A DNA stretch of 64,000 nucleotides from contig CAVXYK010000007.1 of NCBI GenBank assembly GCA_963765875.1, positions 124,001-188,000 of the forward strand, written 5' to 3'. A program made the translations under genes and the position numbers. How positions within the stretch are numbered: position 1 is the first letter of the stretch; each line of letters starts with the position of its first letter. Under the pieces are notes generated by a model. That model had not been told where the DNA came from. It ran no database searches and was given only the letters and a program-made list of their open reading frames with translations. Below are positions 16,884 through 25,276 of this stretch, piece by piece. Source of the stretch: JAWKOK01 sp963765875 (lineage in GTDB: Bacteria; Chloroflexota; Anaerolineae; Caldilineales; Caldilineaceae).

Positions 16884-17063
16884 GATGTCTCTAGTCAATG
16901 CTATCTCAGCGCGTGGACCTACCGCCAAGACAGCTCTAACCTCGATGATTTTGCATAGGTCACTCTGGCGTGAGAATAGCAAGTTCGAGTTTTGGAGGTG
17001 TTGCCGGTGGGAACCGAACTGATTCCGTAGCGATTGCCCGAGGGACGATGAGTTGGTCAGGGC

Positions 17064-17093
17064 TTGCCGATTGTGAACGCAAACCGCTAGAAT
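17064..17093 (+). promoter_or_regulatory. Possible promoter of the Gfo/Idh/MocA gene
   Basis: TTGCCG (17064-17069), an 18-base spacer, and TAGAAT (17088-17093). Transcription would start near 17100, about 36 bases before the chosen start codon. Confidence 0.4.
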
Positions 17094-17135
17094 GGGGCGT
17101 GTAACGATTCCAACCACATGCCCGAGGAGAAAACG

Positions 17136-18134
17136 ATGAGTGAGAAATTACGATGGGGACTGTTATCGACCGCCAACATCAACCAAGCTTTGATCGGACC
17201 GCTCCGTGAGGCCTCGCGTAGCGAGCTGGTCGCCGTCGGCTCCCGCGATCGGCGCAAAGCCGAGCAATATGCTGAGGAGAACGGCATCCCACGCTCGCAT
17301 GGCAGCTACGAAGCATTGCTGGCCGATCCAGAGGTCGACGTGGTCTACATTTCCTTGCCCAATGCCATGCATTGTGAATGGACGGTGAAGGCTGCCGAGG
17401 CGGGCAAGCATGTGCTCTGTGAGAAGCCGATTGTGATTGGGCTTGACGAACTTGATCAGGTAGAGGCGGCTGCGACAGCCAACGGCGTGACAGTCTTTGA
17501 GGCTTTCATGTACTTGCACCATCCGCAGACGCGCCGAGCGCTCGAACTGGTCCGGAACGGCGATATTGGTCAGGTACAGATGGTCAACAGCTGGTTCCAC
17601 TTCTACCTGCCGCCCGAGAATTCATCCAACATTCGCCTGAGCGCCGACCTGGTAGGCGGCTCCATCTGGGATGTAGGCGTCTACCCCAATAGTATGGCGA
17701 TTACCATGGCGAACAGCGGCGCGCCGGATCAGGTCTATGCCAATCAGACCATCGGCGAGACCGGCGTGGATGTGCTCACAAACGCCCAGTTGCACTTTGC
17801 CAACGGTGTAGTGGGCCAGATCTCGTCGGGGCTGCGACAGCCGGGACGCGCAGGCACCTTCATCGTGGGCGATGCCGGCATTATCCAGCTTGACGCTCCG
17901 TGGAAGCCGGATCTGTCCGGTCCCAACGGCGTGGCATTGACTCGCCGGGACGGTACCAGCGAATTGTTCGAGTTTCCGCCCGTTGACCCATACCTCTGTG
18001 AGGTTGAAGTGATGGAGGCTTGCATTTTGGATGGAGCCGCCCCCATCGTGTCGCTGGAGGACAGTCGTTCGTTCCTGACCAGCATTCTGGCCATCAACGA
18101 ATCTGCGAGCGGCGGAGGAGTTGTGAAGGCGTAG
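17136..18134 (+). CDS. Gfo/Idh/MocA family oxidoreductase
   Basis: A 332-residue NAD(P)-dependent dehydrogenase for a sugar or related polyol. The Rossmann start LRWGLLSTANINQALI, the EKP motif (HVLCEKPIV) that carries the conserved lysine, and the C-terminal substrate domain (GGSIWDVGVYPNSMAI) are visible. ATG at 17136 is preceded by GAGGAG, which favours it over 17118. It is a single gene, convergent with the DUF1349 gene. The substrate cannot be inferred from context. Confidence 0.87.
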   Translation: MSEKLRWGLLSTANINQALIGPLREASRSELVAVGSRDRRKAEQYAEENGIPRSHGSYEALLADPEVDVVYISLPNAMHCEWTVKAAEAGKHVLCEKPIVIGLDELDQVEAAATANGVTVFEAFMYLHHPQTRRALELVRNGDIGQVQMVNSWFHFYLPPENSSNIRLSADLVGGSIWDVGVYPNSMAITMANSGAPDQVYANQTIGETGVDVLTNAQLHFANGVVGQISSGLRQPGRAGTFIVGDAGIIQLDAPWKPDLSGPNGVALTRRDGTSELFEFPPVDPYLCEVEVMEACILDGAAPIVSLEDSRSFLTSILAINESASGGGVVKA

Positions 18135-18172
18135 TCCTGCGCTTCGTCAAGAGCTCGATTAACGAATCGCTA

Positions 18173-18234
18173 GATCGAAGAACAAAAATCAAAAAACCAT
18201 AGTCTTGGCGTTTCCCGATCTTTGTTCTTCGATC
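18173..18234. terminator. Inverted repeat between convergent genes
   Basis: GATCGAAGAACAAAAATC (18173-18190) is answered by GATCTTTGTTCTTCGATC (18217-18234) with one mismatch. It separates the convergent Gfo/Idh/MocA and DUF1349 genes and may stop transcription from both sides, although the loop of about 26 bases is long. Confidence 0.45.
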
Positions 18235-18240
18235 CTCGCT

Positions 18241-18777
18241 TTACTTCTTGATGATTTCCATCCCCTCAAAGCGAACGTCAAATCCGCTATCGCCGGGTGA
18301 CGCGGCCATGGGGCCGACTTGGACATTTGTTTCCATGGGCAGGTAGCAGTGGCGTAGCAGGACGTATTCAGTTCCGTCCAGAGAATACTCAACCAGGAGC
18401 GCCGTTCCCACGCGGACGACACGCAGCCAGATCTTTGCCAGCTCTGTGCCCAAGGATGCAACCGACCAATCGGAAAAGTCGCGGGTGACCACGGCGCTGG
18501 CGAAGTGAACGCCCTCAACAAACTCGATGCCGCACTTCATCCAGTTCTCCGCGTCCACCCGCACCATCAGACCAGCCTGATCATAGAGCGTCGTGTAGTC
18601 GCCAATCACCTGCACCGTGGCGCTGAAATCGCCGGCTAGTTCCTGAAAGTAGAAGTGGCCATTGTCACGGATGAAACCGTAGTGCGTCTTGCGCCAAAAA
18701 TCTGATTTGGGCGCGGTTGTCACTGTCAGCACGCCATCGTCGTCACGCCATACCGGTGGTTCTTCGAACCATTTCAT
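18241..18777 (-). CDS. DUF1349 domain protein
   Basis: A 178-residue soluble beta-rich protein of the DUF1349 family (concanavalin-like fold). Family features are TAPKSDFWRKTHYGFIRDNG, DQAGLMVRVDAENWMKCGIE and SYDG-like YSLDGTEYVLL. Members are often found with carbohydrate metabolism, but no activity is established to my knowledge. No signal peptide is visible. The length is near-complete for the family. Confidence 0.82.
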   Translation of the reverse strand: MKWFEEPPVWRDDDGVLTVTTAPKSDFWRKTHYGFIRDNGHFYFQELAGDFSATVQVIGDYTTLYDQAGLMVRVDAENWMKCGIEFVEGVHFASAVVTRDFSDWSVASLGTELAKIWLRVVRVGTALLVEYSLDGTEYVLLRHCYLPMETNVQVGPMAASPGDSGFDVRFEGMEIIKK

Positions 18778-18899
18778 CGCTGTTTTTCCCCTCTGATTTT
18801 TGATATCAAATGCTCATTGACATCGTAGTCTGCCAAGGCGAAACCTGACATTGGTCAGAGCGGGTGTCCTTGTCCGGCTGTCGGCTCAACATCAGATGT

Positions 18900-20057
18900 T
18901 TAGGCATTCACTGCTTGATCATCGGCAGAAAGATTCCGGCTGTCCGCGCCGGCACGCCAGTTGGCCGGATCGTTTCCAAAGCGCTCCAGATCGATGCGTT
19001 GTAGTGATGGTCCCTGGCCGTCGGCGTCGACGGGCCAGGGCAGGGCGTCATTGTAGCGTATCTCATCAACAACGAAATAGGGGACCGTCCCATCGATATC
19101 CTGGCGATCCGGTTGCAGTAACTGGATCAACTCGCCGTCGTTGCTCAGCTCGCCGGAATAGGGACCCGTGATCTGAATCTCACTTGGAATCGCATGTTTC
19201 TGGCGAAATTCCTCGGGATCCGTCGGCACGATCAATAATTCACTCCCCGGCTCAAGAACGATGCCTTTGGGCAGGACATAGTCCCCGATGCCGACGAAGC
19301 GCCATCTATTTTTGGGATGTTCCACATCAAAGAGCCAAACTGTCTTGTCACTGATGTTGGTCACCCTAATGTATTCGTCGCCATCCGAGGCGGGGTGGTA
19401 CATGATTTCCCTGATGACGATCGGACCAACTCGAGGCCCGCTATTGGGCGTGCCCAGTGACGTCGTCGATTGGCTTGGAAACACCTCTTTGCCTTCACTT
19501 GTGAGGTGGCGTCCAAAGGAGACGCCGTTGGGCGATGTGCCAAAGGCAAAGCCGTGGCTGTAACCCGTCAAGTTGCCCAGCGCATCGGCGGCAAAGATGT
19601 AGGCTTCTTCGCCGAAGGCGCTGAAGCGGAAGTCGAGAATGCGATGATCGAAGACCCAGAATTGGCCGGGCGGCAGCACCACACCGTCTGGAATGCGAAA
19701 CCGGCGTGGTTCATCGCGATCGTCGGTTAAGTACCAGCCTCCCACATCAGCAGGCGTATCCGTCGGGTTGTAGATTTCGATGGAGTCGTAGTCGGGTTCA
19801 TCCGTATGCGGAAGCACTTCGTTGACGAGAATCGTCGGCGTCGTCACATCGGGCAGACTATCATCTGTGCCCGTTGTATCACCTTCTGCCGAACTGGCTC
19901 GCCAATTGACGCTACCTAATTCCAACTCCGTGCTAGGCAGAAATGCTGCGTTCGTGTTGGGGACTGTTGCCGCCTGCACGGGGACTGCGAGCATAGGCAA
20001 CAAGAATGTCAATGTCAGAACGGCGACGGTCCATCGCCGTTTGGATCTTTGCCGCAT
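18900..20057 (-). CDS. Secreted protein with two lamin-tail domains
   Basis: A 385-residue exported protein. An N-terminal signal peptide (basic RQRSKRRW, hydrophobic core, cut near VQAA) is followed by two lamin-tail-like beta domains. The first, about residues 72-160, contains VNEVLPHTDEPDYDSIEIYN. The second, about 205-300, contains REIMYHPASDGDEYIRV. Such domains occur on bacterial surface proteins, often with CotH kinases. It lies downstream of DUF4956 and VTC genes, the usual company of CotH proteins, yet no CotH domain is present here. A leader of about 230 bases with small hairpins precedes it. Confidence 0.78.
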   Translation of the reverse strand: MRQRSKRRWTVAVLTLTFLLPMLAVPVQAATVPNTNAAFLPSTELELGSVNWRASSAEGDTTGTDDSLPDVTTPTILVNEVLPHTDEPDYDSIEIYNPTDTPADVGGWYLTDDRDEPRRFRIPDGVVLPPGQFWVFDHRILDFRFSAFGEEAYIFAADALGNLTGYSHGFAFGTSPNGVSFGRHLTSEGKEVFPSQSTTSLGTPNSGPRVGPIVIREIMYHPASDGDEYIRVTNISDKTVWLFDVEHPKNRWRFVGIGDYVLPKGIVLEPGSELLIVPTDPEEFRQKHAIPSEIQITGPYSGELSNDGELIQLLQPDRQDIDGTVPYFVVDEIRYNDALPWPVDADGQGPSLQRIDLERFGNDPANWRAGADSRNLSADDQAVNA

Positions 20058-20287
20058 AACCGACCTTCCTTCAAGCGTGAAGCGATTTGTGCCTTCGGTT
20101 CTGCTCTCTTTTCCGAGTGGTCGACAGATGTACGAGATGTGCTAAGTAAGCATCTGTCGGTTGCGCGAAAAAGCGCCGGATACTTGGGCAACAGAGCGGG
20201 TGATTTGACCATGGTTTTGAGGTTTCAGCATCGGGAAGCCTCCGGCACTTTCTGAAAGGACTTACAGGCTTCTAGTGAGTGCTGTAT

Positions 20288-20881
20288 CTATGGCTCTGAA
20301 ACATCAACCTTGTCGTAATAGATCGTGACGCGGGCTGTGTCGCGCAAGAAGTCGATGGCGCCGACTTCAAAGCGTATCACCGACAACCCTGTCCGTTGGC
20401 GCAGATCTTCCAGCATGAGATCGTAGTTTTTTGGTTGCACCAGTTCGATTCGCTCGTAGATGATCTCTTTGTCTTCTTCGTAGTTGACGCCCCATCCCTT
20501 CTCCAAGACCAGAATGAAGAGTACGATGAGCGTATTGATGACACCCAGCTCTGCAAACGTGATGCGTGTCGCCATGAATAGCGAATTCATAAAAGGCAGC
20601 GTAATGCAGATGAAGAGATAGGTCATCTCTCGAACTGCGATCTGTTCAGTTCGGTAGCGCAGCGTAGAGAAGACGGCCAGCAAACCGAAGCCAAATCCGA
20701 TGGTCAGCTGTACATCGCGTAGCAATGTCGATACGAAATAGATCAGAATGTTGAAGCTGAAGAAGGTGAAGACGTAATCCCGCTTGCTGCGGTGATCGGG
20801 ATAGTAGATGAATCCAATGATAATGGTGGCTACAACCAGGTTCATGGCGAACCCGGGCATTAGTTCGGCAAGGGTGCTCAC
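20288..20881 (-). CDS. DUF4956 membrane protein
   Basis: A 197-residue membrane protein with about four N-terminal helices and a cytoplasmic ferredoxin-like C-terminal part from about residue 130. The family motif FGLLAVFSTLRYRTE, followed by REMTYLF, is clear. DUF4956 genes are commonly next to VTC-type polyphosphate polymerase genes, as here, where the VTC gene overlaps its start by 4 bases. A role in handling polyphosphate or surface-protein phosphorylation has been guessed from that linkage only. Confidence 0.82.
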   Translation of the reverse strand: MSTLAELMPGFAMNLVVATIIIGFIYYPDHRSKRDYVFTFFSFNILIYFVSTLLRDVQLTIGFGFGLLAVFSTLRYRTEQIAVREMTYLFICITLPFMNSLFMATRITFAELGVINTLIVLFILVLEKGWGVNYEEDKEIIYERIELVQPKNYDLMLEDLRQRTGLSVIRFEVGAIDFLRDTARVTIYYDKVDVSEP

Positions 20882-21681
20882 GTGCGGTCCTTTAGTTGAC
20901 TAAGGCGTTCGAGCATCAAGAAACGTCGTTTGAATCGATTATACTTCACTTGCGGGTAGAGGTCGGCAATGCCTGTGCAGTATTTGCTGAAGCCGGTGCG
21001 GCGAATATTCATGGGTCGTAATTTCTGCAGAAAATCTGACTCGAAGGTAAATCTACGCTGTTTCACCTCGGCAATGGCAATGCCTGGCAGGCTGCCCTCC
21101 TCTTCCTGCCAGCCGTGGCGATAGCCGATGTCCAGAGTAAGGCGCTCTTGTCTGTACTTACTGACCAGGGTAATTCGACTGAATGAATTCCAGATGACGG
21201 CCGTCAGGCGATCAACGAAATCCGGGCAATGTTCCGCCACAAATGCAAGCGATTGTTCGTCGAGGTCGGTGACCATCTCGGGCATTTGCAGTCGGCTCTT
21301 GATGGTGCGTTGCCTGTCCATCTTGTGTTTCACCTCTAAGAAGTGAATCCCCGAATCAATGTACTGGCGACACCGCACCTTCTGCCGAATGCGTACGTCA
21401 TTGTGATGTTGGGTGTAGAGCGCAAGGTCTGGTGTGTCGAAATAGAGCGTCCGATAGCGGTTGATGCGATCGTGGGTCGTATCTAGAACGAAGTAGTCAT
21501 CCATCACCTGTTGCAGGATGTCAAGAAGCTGCCAATCGCGCAATACAAACTTTGTATCGACACGATTCAGCAGTTTTACCCGGTCCAGGCCCTGGAGGGA
21601 GATCGGATCGATGTCGGCGAGGAGGTCGGTAAAACGCTCTGGAGGGACCGGCTGTACATAGGCAAGGTGAGTAGTAAACAT
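20878..21681 (-). CDS. Polyphosphate polymerase (VTC) domain protein
   Basis: A 267-residue protein with the VTC catalytic tunnel fold that makes polyphosphate from ATP in eukaryotic Vtc4. The charged strands are visible: DTKFVLRDWQL, RYRTLYFDTPDLALY, VRIRQKVRCRQYI, FLEVKHKMDR with TIKSRLQMP, and near the end IAIAEVKQRRF. The bacterial protein is free-standing and soluble. Its stop overlaps the DUF4956 start by 4 bases, so the two are translated together. Confidence 0.82.
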   Translation of the reverse strand: MFTTHLAYVQPVPPERFTDLLADIDPISLQGLDRVKLLNRVDTKFVLRDWQLLDILQQVMDDYFVLDTTHDRINRYRTLYFDTPDLALYTQHHNDVRIRQKVRCRQYIDSGIHFLEVKHKMDRQRTIKSRLQMPEMVTDLDEQSLAFVAEHCPDFVDRLTAVIWNSFSRITLVSKYRQERLTLDIGYRHGWQEEEGSLPGIAIAEVKQRRFTFESDFLQKLRPMNIRRTGFSKYCTGIADLYPQVKYNRFKRRFLMLERLSQLKDRT

Positions 21682-21701
21682 CGTTGAGTCAGTTCGGCCG
21701 A

Positions 21702-22421
21702 TTACCTGAACAGCGTGCCCAGCAGATCGGCCCCGGTGAAGTCGGCCCCGTCAGTAAGGGCCAAGCGCAGGTTGGCCCTCTGCAAGTTGGTGCGCCGCAG
21801 TGCAGCCCCGCGAAGATCTGTGCGATGAAGGTCGGCTTCAGTCAAGTTGGCCTCTGTCAGTGTCGTGTTTCTGAGCACTGCACGACCCAACCGTGCCTGG
21901 TAGAGTGTCGCGCCGCGTAGGTCGGCTCCGCTGAGATTGGCATTGCGCAAATCCGCCTGTCGCAAGTCGGCTCCACGGAGGTTTGCGTTACGCAGATCGG
22001 CTCCGTTTAGATCCGCCATTATAAGGACGCTATGTGCCAGATCCGCGTTGAACAGATCAGCACCGCGTAGCGTTGCTTCGGTGAACGTGGTCAGGTAAAG
22101 GTCGGCATCGCTGAGGTCTGTCTGGCGTAGATTTGCTTGAAAAAAGATACCGCCGCGAGCGCTGATACCGTTGAGATCTTGGCTGCTGAGATCCGCAAAG
22201 GCACAATCGGGCAAACAAGCCGGTCCGGGTTTGTCCGAATAGGTGTCTGCTACCATGACAATTACCACAAGCAGAACGACCAACAGAGCGAGCCGTTTCC
22301 CTATGGCGATCATCCGGCGCCGGTTTCGAACAAGGGCGCTCGGTCGCTCCGGCTTTGCAGTTGGAACATCATTGGAGGCTGCACTCGCCTCAGTTTTTAG
22401 CGGAAATGCGCTACTGCTCAT
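21702..22421 (-). CDS. Membrane-anchored pentapeptide-repeat protein
   Basis: A 239-residue protein with an N-terminal cytoplasmic stretch, one membrane helix (RLALLVVLLVVIVMVADTYS, about residues 43-62), and then about 30 A(D/N)Lxx pentapeptide repeats that would form a right-handed quadrilateral helix outside the membrane. Two cysteines just after the helix (PACLPDC) may be disulfide-bonded. It is first in the block with VTC, DUF4956 and the lamin-tail protein and is divergent from the complex-I-like operon. The function of the repeat helix is unknown. Confidence 0.83.
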   Translation of the reverse strand: MSSSAFPLKTEASAASNDVPTAKPERPSALVRNRRRMIAIGKRLALLVVLLVVIVMVADTYSDKPGPACLPDCAFADLSSQDLNGISARGGIFFQANLRQTDLSDADLYLTTFTEATLRGADLFNADLAHSVLIMADLNGADLRNANLRGADLRQADLRNANLSGADLRGATLYQARLGRAVLRNTTLTEANLTEADLHRTDLRGAALRRTNLQRANLRLALTDGADFTGADLLGTLFR

Positions 22422-22707
22422 TGGTCTATTTTGGGCCCGGCGAATGGTCGGCCTATATTGGCCAGTCGCTGATCAACCTGCTATCGGATATTTGCAGTGC
22501 CGATTTTATGCAGTCTCGATTATAGCATAGTGAGGTTTGCAAAAGGCCATCGTGGCGCAATGGGATTATGATTGACAGCGGATTACGCGAGATCGATCAA
22601 AGTCGAGCTTGTCCGATCAGAAGATTTTTTCAGCGGTAATCGTGGGCAAACCATATGGCTATTCTGCCATTAAGAGGGGCAATCGCCAATCTGTAGCGAC
22701 CTGCATT

Positions 22708-22736
22708 TTGACTTTGTGCTTTTGTGAGCCTATCTC
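22708..22736 (+). promoter_or_regulatory. Sigma70-type promoter of the antiporter-like operon
   Basis: TTGACT (22708-22713), a 17-base spacer, and TATCTC (22731-22736). The ATG of the first gene is at 22741, so the transcript would begin at or within a few bases of the start codon. It parallels the leaderless arrangement of the toxin gene at 8480. The remainder of the divergent gap 22422-22740 shows no gene. Confidence 0.5.
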
Positions 22737-22740
22737 CACT

Positions 22741-24471
22741 ATGCTAGAATACTTCGCTGTGGACATTGTAGCCGATCTATTAATTTCGCCGCTGGGGCCT
22801 GCCTTAGTCCTCTTCCTCGGCGCCATCATAGAGTTAATTCTCGGACGCTGGCTTCGTCGACCTGATTGGTTGACCGGGTTGGCGCTGTTTTTTGTGGCAT
22901 TGGCCGGAGGGTTGATGTTCGGCCTTCGATTGCAGCCGGTTGTCCCGGTCTACAGTCAGCCGTGGCAACCGCTCTTGCAGGATGGGGCGAATCTGCTTTG
23001 GGTAGGCGACGGCTGGAACTGGTATATCTCCGGATTAGTCCTCCTGCTAGGCGGTCTGGGTATTCTGCTTGAACTCAATTCTGATCATGTCGATGGTGAC
23101 CGCCGACCCAATTCGCGTATCTATTATACGCTGGCTGTTCATCTCGGTATTCTGGGCGCGACGCTGCTCTTTGTGGGCAGCGGCAATCTGTTGACAGCCA
23201 TACTCACATGGGTCGTTATCGATATCTTGGTGCTGCTGCGACCAGTCATCAGGTCACAGCCGGCAGGCGGGTCGCAAGCCGGGGCCGGCGTCTATGAAGA
23301 CCGCACCCGCGGCCTGAGCTTGATTGGCGCAATGTTATTGATGGTCGGTCTGTTGTTGGCCGGGCCAAGTGGTCCCGGTCAGCCGTTGCAGGGCGGGCAA
23401 TTGCCGATTGAAACCGTGCTGTTGATGTTGATCGCCGCGGCTATCCGAGCCGGCATCTATCCCTTTCATCTCTGGTTAATGCCGACCGATCCCAGTCGCG
23501 TGGATCTTGCTGAGCGACTTCTTCACCAGATGGTCCCTGTGCTCGGCGGACTCTGGTTACTCGGCTGGACTACTGACCTGGGAGCGGACTATATCTTGAT
23601 GCGTCCCGGCATTGTAGCCGTTCTGGTGCTTTCGCTGATCGGCGCCGCAGCGGCTGCCTGGACTGCCGACAAGCAAGCCTATCACCTTACATTTGTGCTG
23701 GTGGCATCGGCTGGTCTGGCTGCCCTGTCGGGCGTGCTTGCACACATCGGAGGGCCTGGCTCTCTGATTTGGCCTACGACCGCATTCGCATTGGGGGGCG
23801 GCCTCTGGTTGATCGGCGAGCGCGTTTGGGAGGGGTGGGGATGGCAGCTTCCTGTAAGTGTCGGCGCTCTGGCGCTTGCGGGGATGCCCTTTACTCCCGG
23901 CTTCTTGGCTCAACCTTCCCTCTCCCGATTGCTGACCGAGGGCGGGATCTACTTCTTGTTCTTCTGTGTCTTCGTCGTAGGCCAGGGCTTGCAGGTCGCC
24001 GCAATGCTACGCAGTTGGGGCCGGAACGAGCGGAATGGGGGATCGGCGATGCCCTCGGGAGATATGGCCAGGCTTCTGTTCGCTAGTGTAGCCATTGGCC
24101 TGCCGCTTGCCGTAGCGGGTTTTTTACCGCGTGTTGTGGCCGCACTCGCCAATCTGCTTGACGCGATCCCGCCGTTGCTTGGGAGTCCACCGGTTGTGGT
24201 GGCGGAAATGCCCATCTGGATTACGCTGGTGCTACCCTTTTCGGTTGGTATGGGCCTCGTCTGGATTCGGCCGCGTATCTGGCCGCGTATGGGTGCATGG
24301 CCCGCCCAGATCGGGCGAGCGCTGCGTCTGGAATGGCTCTTCGATGTTTCCTGGTGGGGGATCAATCATGCCAGCAATGTCTGGGGGAATGGGCTGCGCG
24401 TGGTTGAAGGGGCGGGCTATATCGGCTGGGCGATGATCCTGGGACTTATTGCTTATCTGTTGATCGGGTAG
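22741..24471 (+). CDS. Complex-I-like antiporter subunit (NuoL/M/N superfamily), divergent
   Basis: A 576-residue polytopic membrane protein of the proton-conducting NuoL/M/N/MrpA/D superfamily with about 14 helices. The family landmark in the middle is RAGIYPFHLWLMPTDP, equivalent to KAGxxPFHxWLPxAH of ordinary subunits; the lysine usually just before AG is Arg, and the lysine of the next helix appears lost (LHQMVPVLGGLWLL). It may therefore not pump by the standard lysine relay. The ATG at 22741 was chosen from the promoter position. It leads an operon with a small membrane protein, a Pro-rich protein and a second antiporter-like subunit. No other complex I or Mrp genes are nearby. Confidence 0.72.
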   Translation: MLEYFAVDIVADLLISPLGPALVLFLGAIIELILGRWLRRPDWLTGLALFFVALAGGLMFGLRLQPVVPVYSQPWQPLLQDGANLLWVGDGWNWYISGLVLLLGGLGILLELNSDHVDGDRRPNSRIYYTLAVHLGILGATLLFVGSGNLLTAILTWVVIDILVLLRPVIRSQPAGGSQAGAGVYEDRTRGLSLIGAMLLMVGLLLAGPSGPGQPLQGGQLPIETVLLMLIAAAIRAGIYPFHLWLMPTDPSRVDLAERLLHQMVPVLGGLWLLGWTTDLGADYILMRPGIVAVLVLSLIGAAAAAWTADKQAYHLTFVLVASAGLAALSGVLAHIGGPGSLIWPTTAFALGGGLWLIGERVWEGWGWQLPVSVGALALAGMPFTPGFLAQPSLSRLLTEGGIYFLFFCVFVVGQGLQVAAMLRSWGRNERNGGSAMPSGDMARLLFASVAIGLPLAVAGFLPRVVAALANLLDAIPPLLGSPPVVVAEMPIWITLVLPFSVGMGLVWIRPRIWPRMGAWPAQIGRALRLEWLFDVSWWGINHASNVWGNGLRVVEGAGYIGWAMILGLIAYLLIG

Positions 24472-24473
24472 AC

Positions 24474-25076
24474 ATGGACTGGCTCTTTAACGCTTTTAGC
24501 TTTTTTGCTACCGGGATGGGCGTTCTGACGACCATCGCGATCGCAGTCTTGATCGTATTGATCTGGGAGTGGCGGGTGGCGCTCATCGGTCTTTTTGTTG
24601 TGCAATTCAGTGTCGCAACCTTTGGTGTTCTGGTTCATGACGTGCCGGCTCAGTGGGGCACGACGCATATTCTGATCATGTTGCTCAGCACGATGATTCT
24701 CGCCCTTTCCGTGGCGCAGGCCCGGTCAAGTCGTTCATTGCACCAGGCCGCAAATTGGCTCTTTCGACTATTTGGCATTGCCGTCGTCTTTTTTGCTTGG
24801 CGTCTCGCCAGCATCCAGGTGGCATTGCCTGAATTTCCCCCCAGCCAGATCACCTATATGATCGCCCTTGCGCTCTGCTCATTGATCATATTCAGTTTTG
24901 GGGACAATCCCTTTTTTACTGCTGTTGCCTTACTATTATGGATTATTCCGATTCAATTGTTGATTGAAGTGCTTTTGCCCGCTCCAACCGTGATTGCCTT
25001 AATCGGCGGGATACAATTGCTTTTGGCGCTTACGTGCGGTTATCTGATTTTGGCAGACAGAGTCCCGCGGGTGTAA
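24474..25076 (+). CDS. Small polytopic membrane protein of unknown function
   Basis: A 200-residue hydrophobic protein with about six predicted helices and almost no soluble loops (MDWLFNAFSFFATGMGVLTT at the start). It begins two bases after the stop of the first antiporter-like gene. Position and topology suggest a small subunit comparable to NuoJ/NuoK or MrpC/F, but I see no sequence motif that proves this. It ends with a short basic tail (ADRVPRV). Confidence 0.6.
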   Translation: MDWLFNAFSFFATGMGVLTTIAIAVLIVLIWEWRVALIGLFVVQFSVATFGVLVHDVPAQWGTTHILIMLLSTMILALSVAQARSSRSLHQAANWLFRLFGIAVVFFAWRLASIQVALPEFPPSQITYMIALALCSLIIFSFGDNPFFTAVALLLWIIPIQLLIEVLLPAPTVIALIGGIQLLLALTCGYLILADRVPRV

Positions 25077-25087
25077 CGCAGTTGGTG

Positions 25088-25276
25088 ATGACTGACATCA
25101 CTTTCCCCGATTCACCATCGCCCGTCACCCTAGCTGATGATGACAATACGATTGTTCCTGAACCGTTCCCGGGCCTGCCCAAAGGGTTTCTGACTGACCA
25201 TGGGGCTGATGGATCAACAACTTCATCGATGCCGGCGCTGCCTTTGCCGCCACAAGCACCTCCTGGAGAGCATTGA
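25088..25276 (+). CDS. Small acidic, proline-rich soluble protein
   Basis: A 62-residue protein (MTDITFPDSPSPVTLADDDN...) without hydrophobic segments, rich in Pro, Asp and Ser. It is 11 bases downstream of the small membrane gene, and its stop overlaps the start of the second antiporter-like gene (TGATG). The tight spacing argues that it is real. No family recognised. A longer frame from 25034 overlaps the preceding gene and lacks support. Confidence 0.5.
   Translation: MTDITFPDSPSPVTLADDDNTIVPEPFPGLPKGFLTDHGADGSTTSSMPALPLPPQAPPGEH

Noticed and set aside
20058..20287. Riboswitch in the leader of the lamin-tail gene
   Set aside because: Several hairpins are possible, but I could not match the conserved core of any riboswitch class.
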